A stretch of 64,000 nucleotides of DNA from Hyphomicrobiales bacterium (GCA_900470965.1 UCCS01000020.1:1-64000); one strand, 5' to 3'; positions 27,987-37,766 are shown, counted from the first letter of the stretch. Translations and numbers: made by a program. Notes: a model not told the origin generated them from the sequence alone.

Positions 27987-29558
27987 TTAGGCCAACCGGC
28001 CGAAATACCGATCTACGATTGTGCTTCTAACGGAGCTATAAATTCTGGACAAGATAATACGTCCGGTTTTTGACGACATGGCGGTAAGTACCATCGCCAT
28101 TCCCACAATGCCGAAAAACAGGATGTAGGCGAGGCCGAGCAGGAACCAGTTGTCGATCCACTGGAATTGGACTTGATAGAAAACGAGCGAGAGCACGGAA
28201 CCAGCAACAGTTGGGCCAATGGTGCTCGCAAACATCTGCTCACCGCTGAACGCCGCAAAGAAGCGGCGGCGGATCACCACGAGCGTGAGGCCGAATCGGA
28301 TGATGGTTGCAGCCAACAGGCCACTGCCTGCAGCGACGGGGCCGAAATATCCTATGAAAACAATCGAGAAGATGACTGTCATTATAGAATATGCCAGCGA
28401 GACCATCGTCACGGTCGCATTTTTCCCCATGCTGGCGGCATAGTAGAAAAACACGTTGTAGCTGCAGCCGATCAAGCCTCCGAGGATGAGAACCTGTAGC
28501 AGATGGCCGGCCGCCTCGGCCGTTTCCGTCCCGACCCAAAGCGTCAGCAGGGGTCTTGAGAGAATTGCGATCGGCGATAACATGATTGCGCCGAATGCCG
28601 CATTGACCCATGACGAGCTGAGGAAAAAATCAAATCGTTCGGACTCGCTGCTCGCGGACATGCTGCCGAAGCGCGGAAAAAGCACCTCGCATGCACGTAT
28701 GGTCGCAATGTAACCGGCCTCCTGCACGCGATTGCAGATATTATATTGTCCGACCACTGCGGCAGGTGCCAGGGACGCAAGCACGTACCTATCCATCTGA
28801 TTGCCGAAAATACCTGCAAGTTGCGATAGCCCTTGCCATTTCCCGAAATGCAGCAGGGCGTTTAGTTCGTCTCCGACCTTTGGGCCTGCATGTTGGCCGC
28901 GGCGCAGGATATGGCGTGTGACAAGGAGCCATCCTGCCGCAGACAGGATGAGGCTTCCGGCGAAGCCGGACAGATAGCCATTCAGCGTTGGGATAGACCA
29001 AGTACATCCCAACGTGACGAAAACCGTGACAAAAGAACTCCAGGCGGAAGCCTTGGCAACATTCTTGAAATTTTGTCGCCCGACGGAAATGGCCTGCAGC
29101 ACCAGTGAAAACTGCTGGGCAAAAATGCCCGCTGCAGTGATCAAGAATGGAACTGTGAAGTTTTGGGCGCCGGCACCCTCGTTGTTTACGAGGCTTCTCA
29201 TGATCCATGGTCCGGCTAGCACCAGGGCTATACATCCGATCGCCGAAGCGATCAGACAAATCTTCAATGCAACGACTGCGACGTGAAATGCGGCGCTATA
29301 TTCCCCGCGTCCTGTTCTCGTCGATGTCTCGCGGACTGTTGCCTGGCCGAGGACGGTGCCGATGAGCGTGAGTGGTGCGGTGATTGCAATTACAATGCCT
29401 GCATTGCCGAAATCATGCAGTCCGATCCAGCGAACGACAAAAGGCACTGTGGCCAAATTCGCAATAAGCGTGAAGACGAAAGCCGCTAGATTCCAGCTGG
29501 AGTTACCGAGGAGGCTTGAGCGTGCTTCTCCCCGGTCGCCGGATTGCGGCTTGCTCAC
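27987..29558 (-). CDS. Wzx-type O-antigen flippase, 523 aa
   Basis: Polysaccharide-transporter (MOP superfamily) protein with about 12-14 membrane segments, among them AFVFTLIANLATVPFVVRWI at the N-terminus, IVIAITAPLTLIGTVLG, MVSLAYSIMTVIFSIVFIGY and LAYILFFGIVGMAMVLTAM. The start region NSSWNLAAFVFTLIANLATV resembles other Wzx proteins. It should flip the undecaprenyl-linked repeat unit to the periplasmic face before Wzy acts. It overlaps the aminotransferase gene by 4 bp. Somewhat longer than the usual 420-480 residues. Confidence 0.87.
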   Translation of the reverse strand: MSKPQSGDRGEARSSLLGNSSWNLAAFVFTLIANLATVPFVVRWIGLHDFGNAGIVIAITAPLTLIGTVLGQATVRETSTRTGRGEYSAAFHVAVVALKICLIASAIGCIALVLAGPWIMRSLVNNEGAGAQNFTVPFLITAAGIFAQQFSLVLQAISVGRQNFKNVAKASAWSSFVTVFVTLGCTWSIPTLNGYLSGFAGSLILSAAGWLLVTRHILRRGQHAGPKVGDELNALLHFGKWQGLSQLAGIFGNQMDRYVLASLAPAAVVGQYNICNRVQEAGYIATIRACEVLFPRFGSMSASSESERFDFFLSSSWVNAAFGAIMLSPIAILSRPLLTLWVGTETAEAAGHLLQVLILGGLIGCSYNVFFYYAASMGKNATVTMVSLAYSIMTVIFSIVFIGYFGPVAAGSGLLAATIIRFGLTLVVIRRRFFAAFSGEQMFASTIGPTVAGSVLSLVFYQVQFQWIDNWFLLGLAYILFFGIVGMAMVLTAMSSKTGRIILSRIYSSVRSTIVDRYFGRLA

Positions 29559-30658
29559 GCAACAAATCCCCTGATGGTGTCGGCCACGTAAGCGAGCTGA
29601 TCTTCGGTCATCTCGGGGAATATCGGAATCGATAGGATCCGCGATTGATTATGGAAGGCATTAGGAAAGTCTTCCGCATGATGGCCCAGATGTTCATAAG
29701 CGGCGAGAAAGGGCAGCGCGACCGGATAGTTTATGACTGTCTGTACGCCATGTTCGTTCAGGTGAGCGGCGAGGGCGTCGCGACGTTCATGCTTGACGAC
29801 GAAAAGGTGGTAGACATGCGTCCTGCCGGGCGCAGTCTCCGGCAGTTCCAGCCCGCCGACATTGCCGAGCGCCGCGGCATAGCGCGCCGCAACCTCTTGC
29901 CGCTTCGCGGTCCATTCGGCCAGGCGAGGAAGCTTGACCGACAGAATAGCCGCCTGCAATCCGTCGAGCCGGCTATTGATGCCTTCGATCCGGTGCTCAC
30001 CCTTTGTCAGACCACCGTGACGGGCAAACATCGCCATTTTGTCGGCGAGGGATTTGTCCTTGCAGGTGATGGCTCCGGCATCCCCCATGGCGCCGAGGTT
30101 TTTCCCCGGATAGAACGAATAGGAGGCCGCGTCCCCGAAGCTTCCGACCATCTGTCCGTCAACTTCCGCCAGATGCGCTTGAGCGCAATCTTCGATAACC
30201 CAAAGGCCATGCTTGCGGGCAATCGCCATGATCGCACGCATGTCGGCCGGGTGACCATAAAGGTGGACAGGGATGATGCCGACGGTGCGCGAGGTAACCT
30301 TTTCTTCGAGTTTGGCGGCGTCGATCGTGAAGGTCGTGGCATCCGTGTCACAAAAGACGACCTTGCCGCCAGCTTGGGTAATCGTCTCGCTGGTGGAAAT
30401 CCAGGAATGCGCAGTTGTAATGATTTCGTCGCCCGGCTTTACGCCCAGCGCATGCATGGCGATGTAAAGCGAATCCGTTCCATTTGCGCAGGAAACGCAA
30501 TGTGCGGCGCCAACAGCAGCAGCAAATTCTTCCTCGAACTTCTGAACGAAGGGGCCTCGGATGAAGGCCGAGGATTTGATGACCGCAGCAATAGCAGCAT
30601 CGATCTCGTCCTTTATCGAAAGATACTGCAGATGAAGATCGGCGAAGGGGACTTTCAT
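29555..30658 (-). CDS. wbpE: DegT/DnrJ-family PLP aminotransferase (WbpE-like)
   Basis: Sugar aminotransferase, 367 residues from the ATG at 30658 (a longer frame to 30787 lacks a ribosome site and conserved sequence). PLP-binding features: VSCANGTDSLYIAMHALG, VIEDCAQAHLAE with the ring-contacting Asp, and the Schiff-base Lys in FYPGKNLGAMGDAG (about 186). In the WbpB-WbpE-WbpD series it aminates the C-3 ketone of UDP-GlcNAcA using glutamate. WbpB and WbpD homologues are the next two genes upstream, which makes this assignment much stronger than for a lone DegT protein. Confidence 0.9.
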   Translation of the reverse strand: MKVPFADLHLQYLSIKDEIDAAIAAVIKSSAFIRGPFVQKFEEEFAAAVGAAHCVSCANGTDSLYIAMHALGVKPGDEIITTAHSWISTSETITQAGGKVVFCDTDATTFTIDAAKLEEKVTSRTVGIIPVHLYGHPADMRAIMAIARKHGLWVIEDCAQAHLAEVDGQMVGSFGDAASYSFYPGKNLGAMGDAGAITCKDKSLADKMAMFARHGGLTKGEHRIEGINSRLDGLQAAILSVKLPRLAEWTAKRQEVAARYAAALGNVGGLELPETAPGRTHVYHLFVVKHERRDALAAHLNEHGVQTVINYPVALPFLAAYEHLGHHAEDFPNAFHNQSRILSIPIFPEMTEDQLAYVADTIRGFVA

Positions 30659-30704
30659 GATGTCGCTCTCGATATGTCGATTGATGTTGATGCGTCCGCT
30701 TAGT

Positions 30705-31196
30705 TCAATTCTCGGCAGATCCCGAGCCCGCGGTGCGTATGAACCGCGCTGGGTTACCTGCGTAGATGCCCGAAACTTCGATATCACGGGTCACAACCGC
30801 TCCGGCGCCGATGACCACATCGTCACAAATGGTTACCGGCAGGATTGTGGCATTCGATCCGATGGATACTCGATTTCCGATGCGTGTCTTCTTCCAGAGC
30901 GTCCGGTTTCCTCTTGCGGGCCCTCCGTTGGAGAAAAGATCGTTGATGAACATCACACCATGGCCGACAAAGCAGTCTTCGCCGATCTCAACGAGCTCAC
31001 AGATGAAGCTATGTGACTGTACTTTGGTACGGGCACCGATCTGAACGCCCTTCTGGATCTCGACGAAGGGGCCGACGAAACAGTCATCCGACAGGGTACA
31101 TTCATAGACATTGGCGGGTTCCACGATCTTTACGCGATCGCCGCAGGTTACATCCCGGACCTGCGCCTTCCAGAGTGTTGGCGAAGGACCCGTCAC
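30705..31196 (-). CDS. wbpD: Hexapeptide N-acetyltransferase (WbpD-like), 163 aa
   Basis: Left-handed beta-helix acyltransferase with turns such as VQIGARTKV, VEIGEDCFVGHGVMFIND, IGNRVSIGSNATILPVTI and VVIGAGAVVTRDIEVSGIYA then GNPARFI. The FINDLFSNGGPARGN loop is typical of WbpD/WlbB proteins that acetylate the 3-amino group of UDP-GlcNAc3NA. It overlaps the oxidoreductase gene by 4 bp, and 46 bp separate it from the aminotransferase. The product, UDP-GlcNAc3NAcA, is the kind of diacetamido sugar the WbpG system modifies. Confidence 0.88.
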   Translation of the reverse strand: MTGPSPTLWKAQVRDVTCGDRVKIVEPANVYECTLSDDCFVGPFVEIQKGVQIGARTKVQSHSFICELVEIGEDCFVGHGVMFINDLFSNGGPARGNRTLWKKTRIGNRVSIGSNATILPVTICDDVVIGAGAVVTRDIEVSGIYAGNPARFIRTAGSGSAEN

Positions 31197-32257
31197 GAGG
31201 ATCGGCTTCCTAGTTTGGAATGCTTGACCTCCAGAGGGAGGCTGACTTCCTGTTGGGACGCAATCGATTCATAGAGCGCCATGATGAGCTCCAGGCTCTG
31301 ACGGCCCTCGTGACCATCGACAAGAGCCTTGGTGTTATTCCTCAGGCAATCAACGACATGCTCGTAATATGCCTGATGGCCGAAGCCATAGACATTCGGC
31401 GGATTGACCGAATACTTTTCCATGACCTCGGCATCGGCCGCATGATTGTCACCGAATTGCCAGGTCCTGATCTTGTTGACCGCAAAACCAGCAATTTCCA
31501 CTGACCCGCCGGCGCCAAGGATCGAGATCGAGCCCTCGATATCCTTGGGGCGTGTCGCGGAGGTCGCCTCAATAATCCCCAGGGCACCGTTGCGGAATTT
31601 CAGCGTCGCGACGGCGGTATCCTCGGCCTCGATATTGACAAGGGCTGTGGTGGCACGGGCATATACGCTCTCCACTTCGCCCATAAACCAGGCCAGCATA
31701 TCGATATGATGGCTTGCCTGATTGGCCAGAACACCTCCGTCATAAGCCCAGGTTCCACGCCAACTGTCCTGATCGTAGTAGCTCTGGTCGCGGCACCAGC
31801 GGACCCGGACGGTGCCAAGGACGAGCTTGCCGAAACGGCCGCCATCCAGTGCCTCGCGGGCCTTGACGACTGGGACATTGAAGCGGTTTTGCTTGACGAC
31901 GAACAGGCGTACGCCATTGTCGTCGCATGCCTTTATCATGGCCTCCGCATCCGTGAGGGTCAGTGCCATCGGCTTCTCGACGACGATATGTCGCTTATAC
32001 TTTGCCAATGCGATCACGTGCTCTGCATGCATGCCGCTCGGTGTTAACACCGAGACAACGTCAATTTGCACGTTCTGCAACATTTCATCAAAAGACTGGT
32101 AATAAGGCACGCCGAAACGTTCGCCGAATTCCTTTGCCTTTTCGAGGTCGACATCGCAAACCGCAGCCAATCTTGCGCCTGCAATCTGCGAGAGGCCAAG
32201 CAGCTCTGAATGTCTTTTCGCGATACGCCCGCAACCGACAATAGCAAAATTTATCAC
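31193..32257 (-). CDS. wbpB: Gfo/Idh/MocA oxidoreductase (WbpB-like 3-dehydrogenase)
   Basis: NAD-dependent oxidoreductase, 354 residues. N-terminal Rossmann fold NFAIVGCGRIAKRHSELL, the EKP motif in HIVVEKPMALTLTD, and a C-terminal domain with GVLANQASHHIDMLAWFMG, where the His/Asp group is catalytic. In this family it oxidises C-3 of UDP-GlcNAcA, with 2-oxoglutarate used to recycle NADH. It is followed by WbpD and WbpE homologues in one transcript. The WbpA dehydrogenase that makes UDP-GlcNAcA is not in the window. Confidence 0.88.
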   Translation of the reverse strand: MINFAIVGCGRIAKRHSELLGLSQIAGARLAAVCDVDLEKAKEFGERFGVPYYQSFDEMLQNVQIDVVSVLTPSGMHAEHVIALAKYKRHIVVEKPMALTLTDAEAMIKACDDNGVRLFVVKQNRFNVPVVKAREALDGGRFGKLVLGTVRVRWCRDQSYYDQDSWRGTWAYDGGVLANQASHHIDMLAWFMGEVESVYARATTALVNIEAEDTAVATLKFRNGALGIIEATSATRPKDIEGSISILGAGGSVEIAGFAVNKIRTWQFGDNHAADAEVMEKYSVNPPNVYGFGHQAYYEHVVDCLRNNTKALVDGHEGRQSLELIMALYESIASQQEVSLPLEVKHSKLGSRSS

Positions 32258-32288
32258 GATCTCTTTCCTGCTGATGTTGCGTCAGTTG

Positions 32289-33407
32289 TTATTCGGTGCT
32301 GACCCTCACGTCAAACCCGTGACGCTTGAGCAGGGCATGTCGCTGCGCCTCCACCAGATCGTGCGAGACCATTTCTATGCACATTTCTCTTGCCGAAATC
32401 TCCGGAACCCATCCCAGCAACTCGCGGGCCTTGCTGGGATCACCAAGCAGGGTCTCGACCTCGGCCGGGCGGAAGTATCGAGGATCGATCCTGAGGATGA
32501 TATCCCCTGGCTTCAGCGCCGGCGCTTTATCTCCGGAGACCGATTCCACGATGCCTCGCTCCTCCAATCCGGTTCCCTCAAAGCGGAGTTTAACGCCCAG
32601 ATCCTCCGCTGCCCATTCGATGAACTGGCGCACGCTATACTGCTTGCCGGTGGCGATGACAAAATCCTGTGGACTATCCTGTTGAAGCATCATCCACTGC
32701 ATGCGGACATAATCTTTGGCATGTCCCCAGTCCCGCAATGCATCAAGGTTGCCCATGTAAAGACACTTCTCGAGCCCCTGTGCAATATTCGCCAACCCGC
32801 GCGTAATCTTCCTCGTCACGAACGTCTCGCCACGGCGAGGGCTCTCGTGATTGAACAAGATGCCATTGCACGCATACATTCCATAGGATTCGCGATAGTT
32901 CACAGTCATCCAGTAAGCGTAGAGCTTTGCGACTGCATAAGGACTGCGGGGATAGAAGGGGGTCGTCTCTTTTTGCGGCGTCTCCTGCACCAGCCCATAA
33001 AGTTCACTTGTGCTGGCCTGGTAGAAACGTGTCTTTTTTTCGAGGCCCAATATTCGGATGGCTTCCAGAAGCCGCAACGTGCCCAGAGCGTCGGTATCGC
33101 CCGTATATTCGGGACTTTCGAAGCTGACGGCCACATGGCTCTGGGCGCCAAGATTGTAGATCTCGTCAGGCTGGGTGTCCTGAATGATGCGGATCAGGTT
33201 GCTGGTATCCGTCAGATCGCCGTAATGCAGCTTGAACCGCATGTTCTCGTTATGCGGATCTTCATAGATGTGATCAATACGCTGCGTATTGAACGAACTC
33301 ATGCGCCGCTTGATTCCGTGGACCTCGTATCCCTTCAATAGAAGGAGTTCCGCAAGATAAGAACCGTCCTGTCCGGTTATGCCGGTTATTAATGCGACTT
33401 TGCTCAT
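32289..33407 (-). CDS. gmd: GDP-mannose 4,6-dehydratase
   Basis: A 372-residue extended SDR enzyme converting GDP-D-mannose to GDP-4-keto-6-deoxy-D-mannose. Cofactor motif [12 protein letters not shown] (residues 9-20, the Gmd signature), [28 protein letters not shown], the active-site STSELYG (132-138) and Tyr157/Lys161 in SPYAVAK. It lies directly after fcl, the start codon following the stop with no gap. Together they make GDP-L-fucose, a known O-antigen sugar in rhizobia. Confidence 0.96.
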   Translation of the reverse strand: MSKVALITGITGQDGSYLAELLLLKGYEVHGIKRRMSSFNTQRIDHIYEDPHNENMRFKLHYGDLTDTSNLIRIIQDTQPDEIYNLGAQSHVAVSFESPEYTGDTDALGTLRLLEAIRILGLEKKTRFYQASTSELYGLVQETPQKETTPFYPRSPYAVAKLYAYWMTVNYRESYGMYACNGILFNHESPRRGETFVTRKITRGLANIAQGLEKCLYMGNLDALRDWGHAKDYVRMQWMMLQQDSPQDFVIATGKQYSVRQFIEWAAEDLGVKLRFEGTGLEERGIVESVSGDKAPALKPGDIILRIDPRYFRPAEVETLLGDPSKARELLGWVPEISAREMCIEMVSHDLVEAQRHALLKRHGFDVRVSTE

Positions 33408-34403
33408 TTATGCGACTTTCTCTCGGGATAGGAAATCTTCGTAAGCCAGCTTGAGGCCTTGCTGCAGATCAACATTTGGCGACCAGCCGAGATTTCTTGC
33501 GACTTCGCTGTCCATCAATTTTCTTGGGGTGCCGTCGGGTTTGCTTGTATCGAAGTCGATACTGCCGTTGAAGCCAACGATCTTGCTGATGATGGTCGCA
33601 ACTTCAAGGATGGTGACGTCGCTTCCATAACCGACATTGATATGGGACTGCCCCTCCGGCATCAGCCTCTTGTAGACTTCACGAGGCAGATTCATGATAT
33701 GAACGCTCGCCACGGCCATATCATCGACGTACAGAAACTCTCGTAAAGGCCTACCGCTGCCCCACAGCGTTACAGTTGAAGCTCCGCCCACTTTCGCCTC
33801 GTGGAAACGCCTTATGAGCGCGGGGATAACGTGAGAATTCTGCGGGTGATAGGAGTCGCCTACACCATAGAGATTGCTCGGCATCACAGATCGGTAATCG
33901 ACCCCGTGGCTGTCGCCATATTGTCGATTGTAGCTCTCGCACAACTTGATACCGGCAATCTTTGCAATGGCGTAGGGCTCATTGGTCGGCTCCAGGGGGC
34001 CTGTCAGAAGCGCGCTTTCTTTGATCGGTTGATTGGCAAGCTTTGGATAAATACAGCTCGAGCCGAGGAACAACAGTTTTTTAACGCCGGTTCTAAACGC
34101 TGCCTCGACGATATTAAGCTCCATCATCAAGTTGTCGTAGATAAAGTCAGCCGGGTAGGTATTGTTCGCGTAGATGCCGCCAACCTTTGCCGCGGCAACG
34201 TAGACCTCATCGGGCCGTTCTTGCTCAAAAAAACGTCGAACGTCGGCCTGCTCGATGAGATCGAGTTCTTGGTGGCTCGCCGTGACGATCTGATCGGCCG
34301 GATGGCCCGCAGCCAATAGTCGCCGTACGATAGCCGAGCCGACCATTCCCCTGTGTCCTGCAACAAATATCCTGGGAGGCCGGATCATCGTGTGCCCATC
34401 CAT
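33408..34403 (-). CDS. fcl: GDP-L-fucose synthase
   Basis: Epimerase-reductase that converts GDP-4-keto-6-deoxymannose to GDP-L-fucose with NADPH. Motifs: [18 protein letters not shown] (cofactor site), [20 protein letters not shown] (active-site Ser) and [16 protein letters not shown] (Tyr-x3-Lys). Two starts are possible: the ATG at 34403 or the ATG at 34388 ([11 protein letters not shown]), which is closer to family length; neither has a strong ribosome site. It heads the 16-kb minus-strand operon, so its promoter should lie in the divergent region upstream. Confidence 0.95.
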   Translation of the reverse strand: MDGHTMIRPPRIFVAGHRGMVGSAIVRRLLAAGHPADQIVTASHQELDLIEQADVRRFFEQERPDEVYVAAAKVGGIYANNTYPADFIYDNLMMELNIVEAAFRTGVKKLLFLGSSCIYPKLANQPIKESALLTGPLEPTNEPYAIAKIAGIKLCESYNRQYGDSHGVDYRSVMPSNLYGVGDSYHPQNSHVIPALIRRFHEAKVGGASTVTLWGSGRPLREFLYVDDMAVASVHIMNLPREVYKRLMPEGQSHINVGYGSDVTILEVATIISKIVGFNGSIDFDTSKPDGTPRKLMDSEVARNLGWSPNVDLQQGLKLAYEDFLSREKVA

Positions 34404-34783
34404 CTATTGGTCATCGAGGCGTTACGCCTACCAAATTTGCAACTACACCAGCGCCGATCTTAGGCGTGCAGCCAATGTCGTTTTCCTTGATTGTTCCGGT
34501 CCGAAATGTCAATCGGTCGGCCGCTTACATGTTAAAGGTTCGTAATTTGACGCTGGGCTGCGCAAAGATGGCCGCCTTCGATAGCTCGAGCGATTCGTGG
34601 ATTTCCAATTCCCGACCTTCGACGTGGTCTGTGATTTCCACTGGAATTTGCCTGGCTGCTGCCAGCGTCTTTAGGTGCAACTTGGAACGGCTCCCTCAGG
34701 GTTGTAGATACAGTTTTACGGCTTGCAAGTTGCCGGCAAGGTACGATATGGGCTTCGCGCAGCGGCGGTCAGGGAGATTTGGC
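34404..34783. other. Divergent intergenic region between fcl operon and plus-strand operon
   Basis: About 380 bp between divergent operons. A plus-strand frame is open across it, but its translation is rich in Ser/Arg/Cys and unlike any protein, so I read it as non-coding. It must hold the promoters of both operons. AGGGAG at 34771-34776 is the ribosome site of the TTG start at 34784. No clear -35/-10 pair or hairpin stands out. Confidence 0.5.
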
Positions 34784-35959
34784 TTGACAAAATATAATCA
34801 TATATGTCCTGCATGCGGTTCAGCTGACTGTCGTGCGTTGCCCGTTCCGCATCCAACGCGCTCGATGATCAGCGATGGCAGTGTTACAGGCAAGCCATTA
34901 AAGCGTTCGAGTTGCACGAACTGCGGGCATGGCTTTCATTTTGAAAGCTTATCCGAACGTGACGTAAGAGAAATCTACGGCGACAACTATTCTATCGGTC
35001 TGAGGGACACAGCGGCGGAGGTTGAGAGATCCCTTGAATATGACCGACAGGTAAGAGGATTTCTGGCGGACCTGGGGAGTGAGACGCATTTTACGAAGAT
35101 TATTGAATTCGGATGCGGTAGTGGTACGCTTCTAAATCATTTGACAACCAATCTCGAAGCAGAATTTGGGATTGGCGTTGAGCCCAGCGCGAAGGTCGCG
35201 GCATATGCGAGTTCTATAGCTGGTGAGCGCGTTTCCATCCAGCAGGGTTTTGCGGAGCAATTTGCTGATACCGCGCAGAGAGATACGCTGTGCCTATCTG
35301 TGAACGTCATAGAACATGCAAGCAATCCGCTCGCCTTCCTGCAGGCTTGTGCCCGAACAATCGATGAAACGGGAAGAATTCTTATTGTATGTCCGGATGG
35401 AGAGGCCGCCGGATCGGAACTGCTTTTCTACGATCATATCTCCAGCTTCACATCGAGATCTCTGGCAACGATTGCAGCAAGAGCTCGATTGACAGCGATT
35501 GCGGACGCCCCTCTGATCGGTGTCTTGAAGGGTTTCAGAATTTACCTTTTCCGGCTTATGGCGACGGTGGTTGGGTCGAATTGTGGCGACTTCCAGTCTT
35601 TAGCCGATCAGCGTATCGATTATCTGCGGACTTGGAGCAAAATTGCCGGGGCAGTGGACCAGACGCTAGTTGGTCAGAAATATGGTGTGTTCGGAGCCGG
35701 AGAATACTGCGACCTACTCCACGCCTATACCCCTGCGATCATCGAGGGCGCCATGTTTTTAGTAGCCGACCGCCCGCTTGAGAAACAGTTATATGACAAG
35801 CCGGTGATTTCTACTGAAGAGTTCCTAAAATCAGCGCCGATCTCCTTGATCGCTGCTGTTCACGAGCGAAATTGGCGAGTAATTCATGACCGGTTTAAGC
35901 TAGCGAGCGTGCCGATGATTCATCCCTTTGAAGTTGTAAGTCAGGATGCACTACGATGA
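34784..35959 (+). CDS. Zinc-ribbon class I methyltransferase, 391 aa
   Basis: The frame is open from 34466, but only from the TTG at 34784 does it look like protein, with AGGGAG 7 bases upstream. The N-terminus has CPACGS and CTNCG, a zinc-binding pair, then a SAM site IIEFGCGSGTLLNHL, LCLSVNVIEHASNP and GRILIVCPDG. A C-terminal domain (KYGVFGAGEYCDLL, VADRPLEKQLYDKPVIS) resembles the C-methyltransferase C-terminal domain of TylC3/NovU-like enzymes, here with a small Rossmann look. The substrate could be a deoxysugar or another O-antigen group. It is coupled to the next gene by 4 bp. Confidence 0.78.
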   Translation: MTKYNHICPACGSADCRALPVPHPTRSMISDGSVTGKPLKRSSCTNCGHGFHFESLSERDVREIYGDNYSIGLRDTAAEVERSLEYDRQVRGFLADLGSETHFTKIIEFGCGSGTLLNHLTTNLEAEFGIGVEPSAKVAAYASSIAGERVSIQQGFAEQFADTAQRDTLCLSVNVIEHASNPLAFLQACARTIDETGRILIVCPDGEAAGSELLFYDHISSFTSRSLATIAARARLTAIADAPLIGVLKGFRIYLFRLMATVVGSNCGDFQSLADQRIDYLRTWSKIAGAVDQTLVGQKYGVFGAGEYCDLLHAYTPAIIEGAMFLVADRPLEKQLYDKPVISTEEFLKSAPISLIAAVHERNWRVIHDRFKLASVPMIHPFEVVSQDALR

Positions 35960-36777
35960 CAGAGATCTCACGCTACGGAGTCCTTGAAACTACGGGCGCA
36001 AGGGACGTTTACGACGTTCTGGCGGAAGAAGTCAGGCTCCTTGGGTACAGCGCGCTAGAAGCCGCCTTGTCCGAAAGCGAACTCGACAATTACTCGAAAC
36101 ACTTTGATGAAGCAGAGCTGCAGTATGGTGCTGACGCTTCCGCAAGGGGTTACAATCTCGAGGAAATTAACGAGCGTGATGCAATTCGCCTTCTTCCGAC
36201 GATAAGCCCGCTTTTTTGGGAAATCGTCTTTAATGAACGACTCCATCAATTGTTATCAAGGCTACTGGGAGGCTATTATATTCTCAATCAGGTAAATGGC
36301 CTTATTAACCGCGGTAATCAAAGCAAGTATCATCAGGCTCAATACCATAGAGATTTGCCGTATCAGCACTTCACGAGTTCACGTCCCCTCGCGATCAACG
36401 CGCTGTTCGCATTAGATGACTTCACGATCGAGAATGGCGCGACTCGCGTTATTCCTGGCAGCCATCATCGTGAAGCATTTCCGCCCGATGAAGTTGTTCG
36501 GCGTTTGGAAAAGCAAGTCATCGTTAAACGGGGTACTTTCGTCGTTTTGGACTGCATGGTGTATCATGCAGGTGGCACCAATATGACTGCCAGAAATCGC
36601 CGAGCGATCAATCATGTATTTACGATCCCCATGCTTCGGCAACAATTTCACATTTCGTCTGTGGTTGCCGACGCTTCGGGATTCTCCGACCAGCAGAAAA
36701 AGATTCTAGGCTATGGATTGGAAGAGTTTCGCTCTGTCGACGACTGGCTTAGGTCCAGACAGACGAAAGCCATATGA
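35956..36777 (+). CDS. Phytanoyl-CoA dioxygenase-family (PhyH) enzyme, 273 aa
   Basis: Fe(II)/2-oxoglutarate oxygenase. The iron triad is visible: His131 and Asp133 in YHRDLPYQ and His204 in CMVYHAGGTN, with a 2OG-binding Arg a few residues on (TARNRR). The jelly-roll core includes LNQVNGLINRGNQSKYHQAQ and GATRVIPGSHHREAF. It overlaps the methyltransferase stop by 4 bp and precedes the GT2 gene by 3 bp, so it is a real part of the polysaccharide operon. A hydroxylation of a sugar or of an acyl or methyl substituent is the likely job; the substrate is unknown. Confidence 0.85.
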   Translation: MTEISRYGVLETTGARDVYDVLAEEVRLLGYSALEAALSESELDNYSKHFDEAELQYGADASARGYNLEEINERDAIRLLPTISPLFWEIVFNERLHQLLSRLLGGYYILNQVNGLINRGNQSKYHQAQYHRDLPYQHFTSSRPLAINALFALDDFTIENGATRVIPGSHHREAFPPDEVVRRLEKQVIVKRGTFVVLDCMVYHAGGTNMTARNRRAINHVFTIPMLRQQFHISSVVADASGFSDQQKKILGYGLEEFRSVDDWLRSRQTKAI

Positions 36778-36780
36778 CCA

Positions 36781-37740
36781 ATGACGTGCAAGCTTTCGAT
36801 AGTCACGACACTGTACCGGTCCCGAGAGACAATTGAGGAATTCATTCAACGCGCAATAGCCGCGGCCGAAGCAGTCACTGACGACATCGAAGTAGTGATC
36901 GTCAACGACGGCAGTCCGGATGATTCCGCGGCAATCGTTCGTAAAAGCGTTGATGCTGATCCACGTATCTCCTTGGTGGAGCTTAGCAGAAACTTTGGTC
37001 ATCATCACGCGATGCTCGCTGGGTTGGATCATGCCCGCGGTGATCTTGTCTTTTTGATTGACAGTGACCTTGAGGAGCCGCCGGAACTGCTTCCAGAAAT
37101 AGCCGATGTTTTGCGAGGAAAATCCGTCGACTGCGTCTACGGGTTGCAGCAAAAGCGCAGGGGCGGATACGTCGAGAGGGTATCTGGGCGACTATTCTAC
37201 TGGCTTTTCCGCACTTTGAGCGACGTTGGTATCCCAGAAAACGTGTCGACGATGAGGCTGATGACTCGTCGCTATGTCGATTCACTGCTTCGCTTTCGAG
37301 ATAAGAATCCTGTCTTCGTTCCCCTGAGTATTCTTGCGGGCTATCCTCAGGCACCTTTCGAATTTGTCAAATCCAGCACCTCGGAAACGACGTATTCGAT
37401 CGGCCGAAGGATTGCTCTTATGCTTCTCGCAATTACAACCTTTTCCGCGCGACCGCTCATGTTGATGCTACTCTTCAGCCTCCTCATGGCCACCCTAGGG
37501 ATCCTTTACGGCAGTTATGTTGTGCTGGGCGCGCTAACTGGGCCGGTTCAAGATGGGTGGTCATCGCTGATGGCCGTGGTGGTGTTTTTCTTCAGCTTGA
37601 ACGCGGTCTTTACTGGATTGATTGGCCTTTATGTGAAGCAGATCCTGGAGGAGGTGAAAGATCGGCCTCGGTCGATCGTTCAGGAGATCTACTCGCATAA
37701 AAAAACGTCCGAGAGTTCGCGAGTCTTATCGACCGATTAA
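36781..37740 (+). CDS. Polyprenyl-phosphate-type GT2 glycosyltransferase, 319 aa
   Basis: GT2 domain with LSIVTTLYRSRETIEEFI, VVIVNDGSPDDSA and the metal motif DSD in FLIDSDLEEPPE (94-96), followed by two C-terminal membrane segments (LMLMLLFSLLMATLGILYGS, then a stretch containing LMAVVVFFFSLNAVFTGLIG). This is the GtrB/DPM1/ArnC layout: such enzymes put a sugar on undecaprenyl phosphate for periplasmic transfer by a GT-C protein. The large membrane protein at 39798, in the same operon, could be that GT-C partner (inference). Confidence 0.87.
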   Translation: MTCKLSIVTTLYRSRETIEEFIQRAIAAAEAVTDDIEVVIVNDGSPDDSAAIVRKSVDADPRISLVELSRNFGHHHAMLAGLDHARGDLVFLIDSDLEEPPELLPEIADVLRGKSVDCVYGLQQKRRGGYVERVSGRLFYWLFRTLSDVGIPENVSTMRLMTRRYVDSLLRFRDKNPVFVPLSILAGYPQAPFEFVKSSTSETTYSIGRRIALMLLAITTFSARPLMLMLLFSLLMATLGILYGSYVVLGALTGPVQDGWSSLMAVVVFFFSLNAVFTGLIGLYVKQILEEVKDRPRSIVQEIYSHKKTSESSRVLSTD

Positions 37741-37766
37741 CGTCCGGAGTTCTTGAGGAGCCGAAA

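Noticed and set aside
30659..30787. 43-codon extension of the WbpE-like aminotransferase
   Set aside because: No ribosome site and no conserved sequence before the MKVPFADLHLQY start of the family.
34466..34783. N-terminal extension of the zinc-ribbon methyltransferase
   Set aside because: About 106 codons of Ser/Arg/Cys-rich sequence without homologous look; the TTG at 34784 has a good ribosome site.
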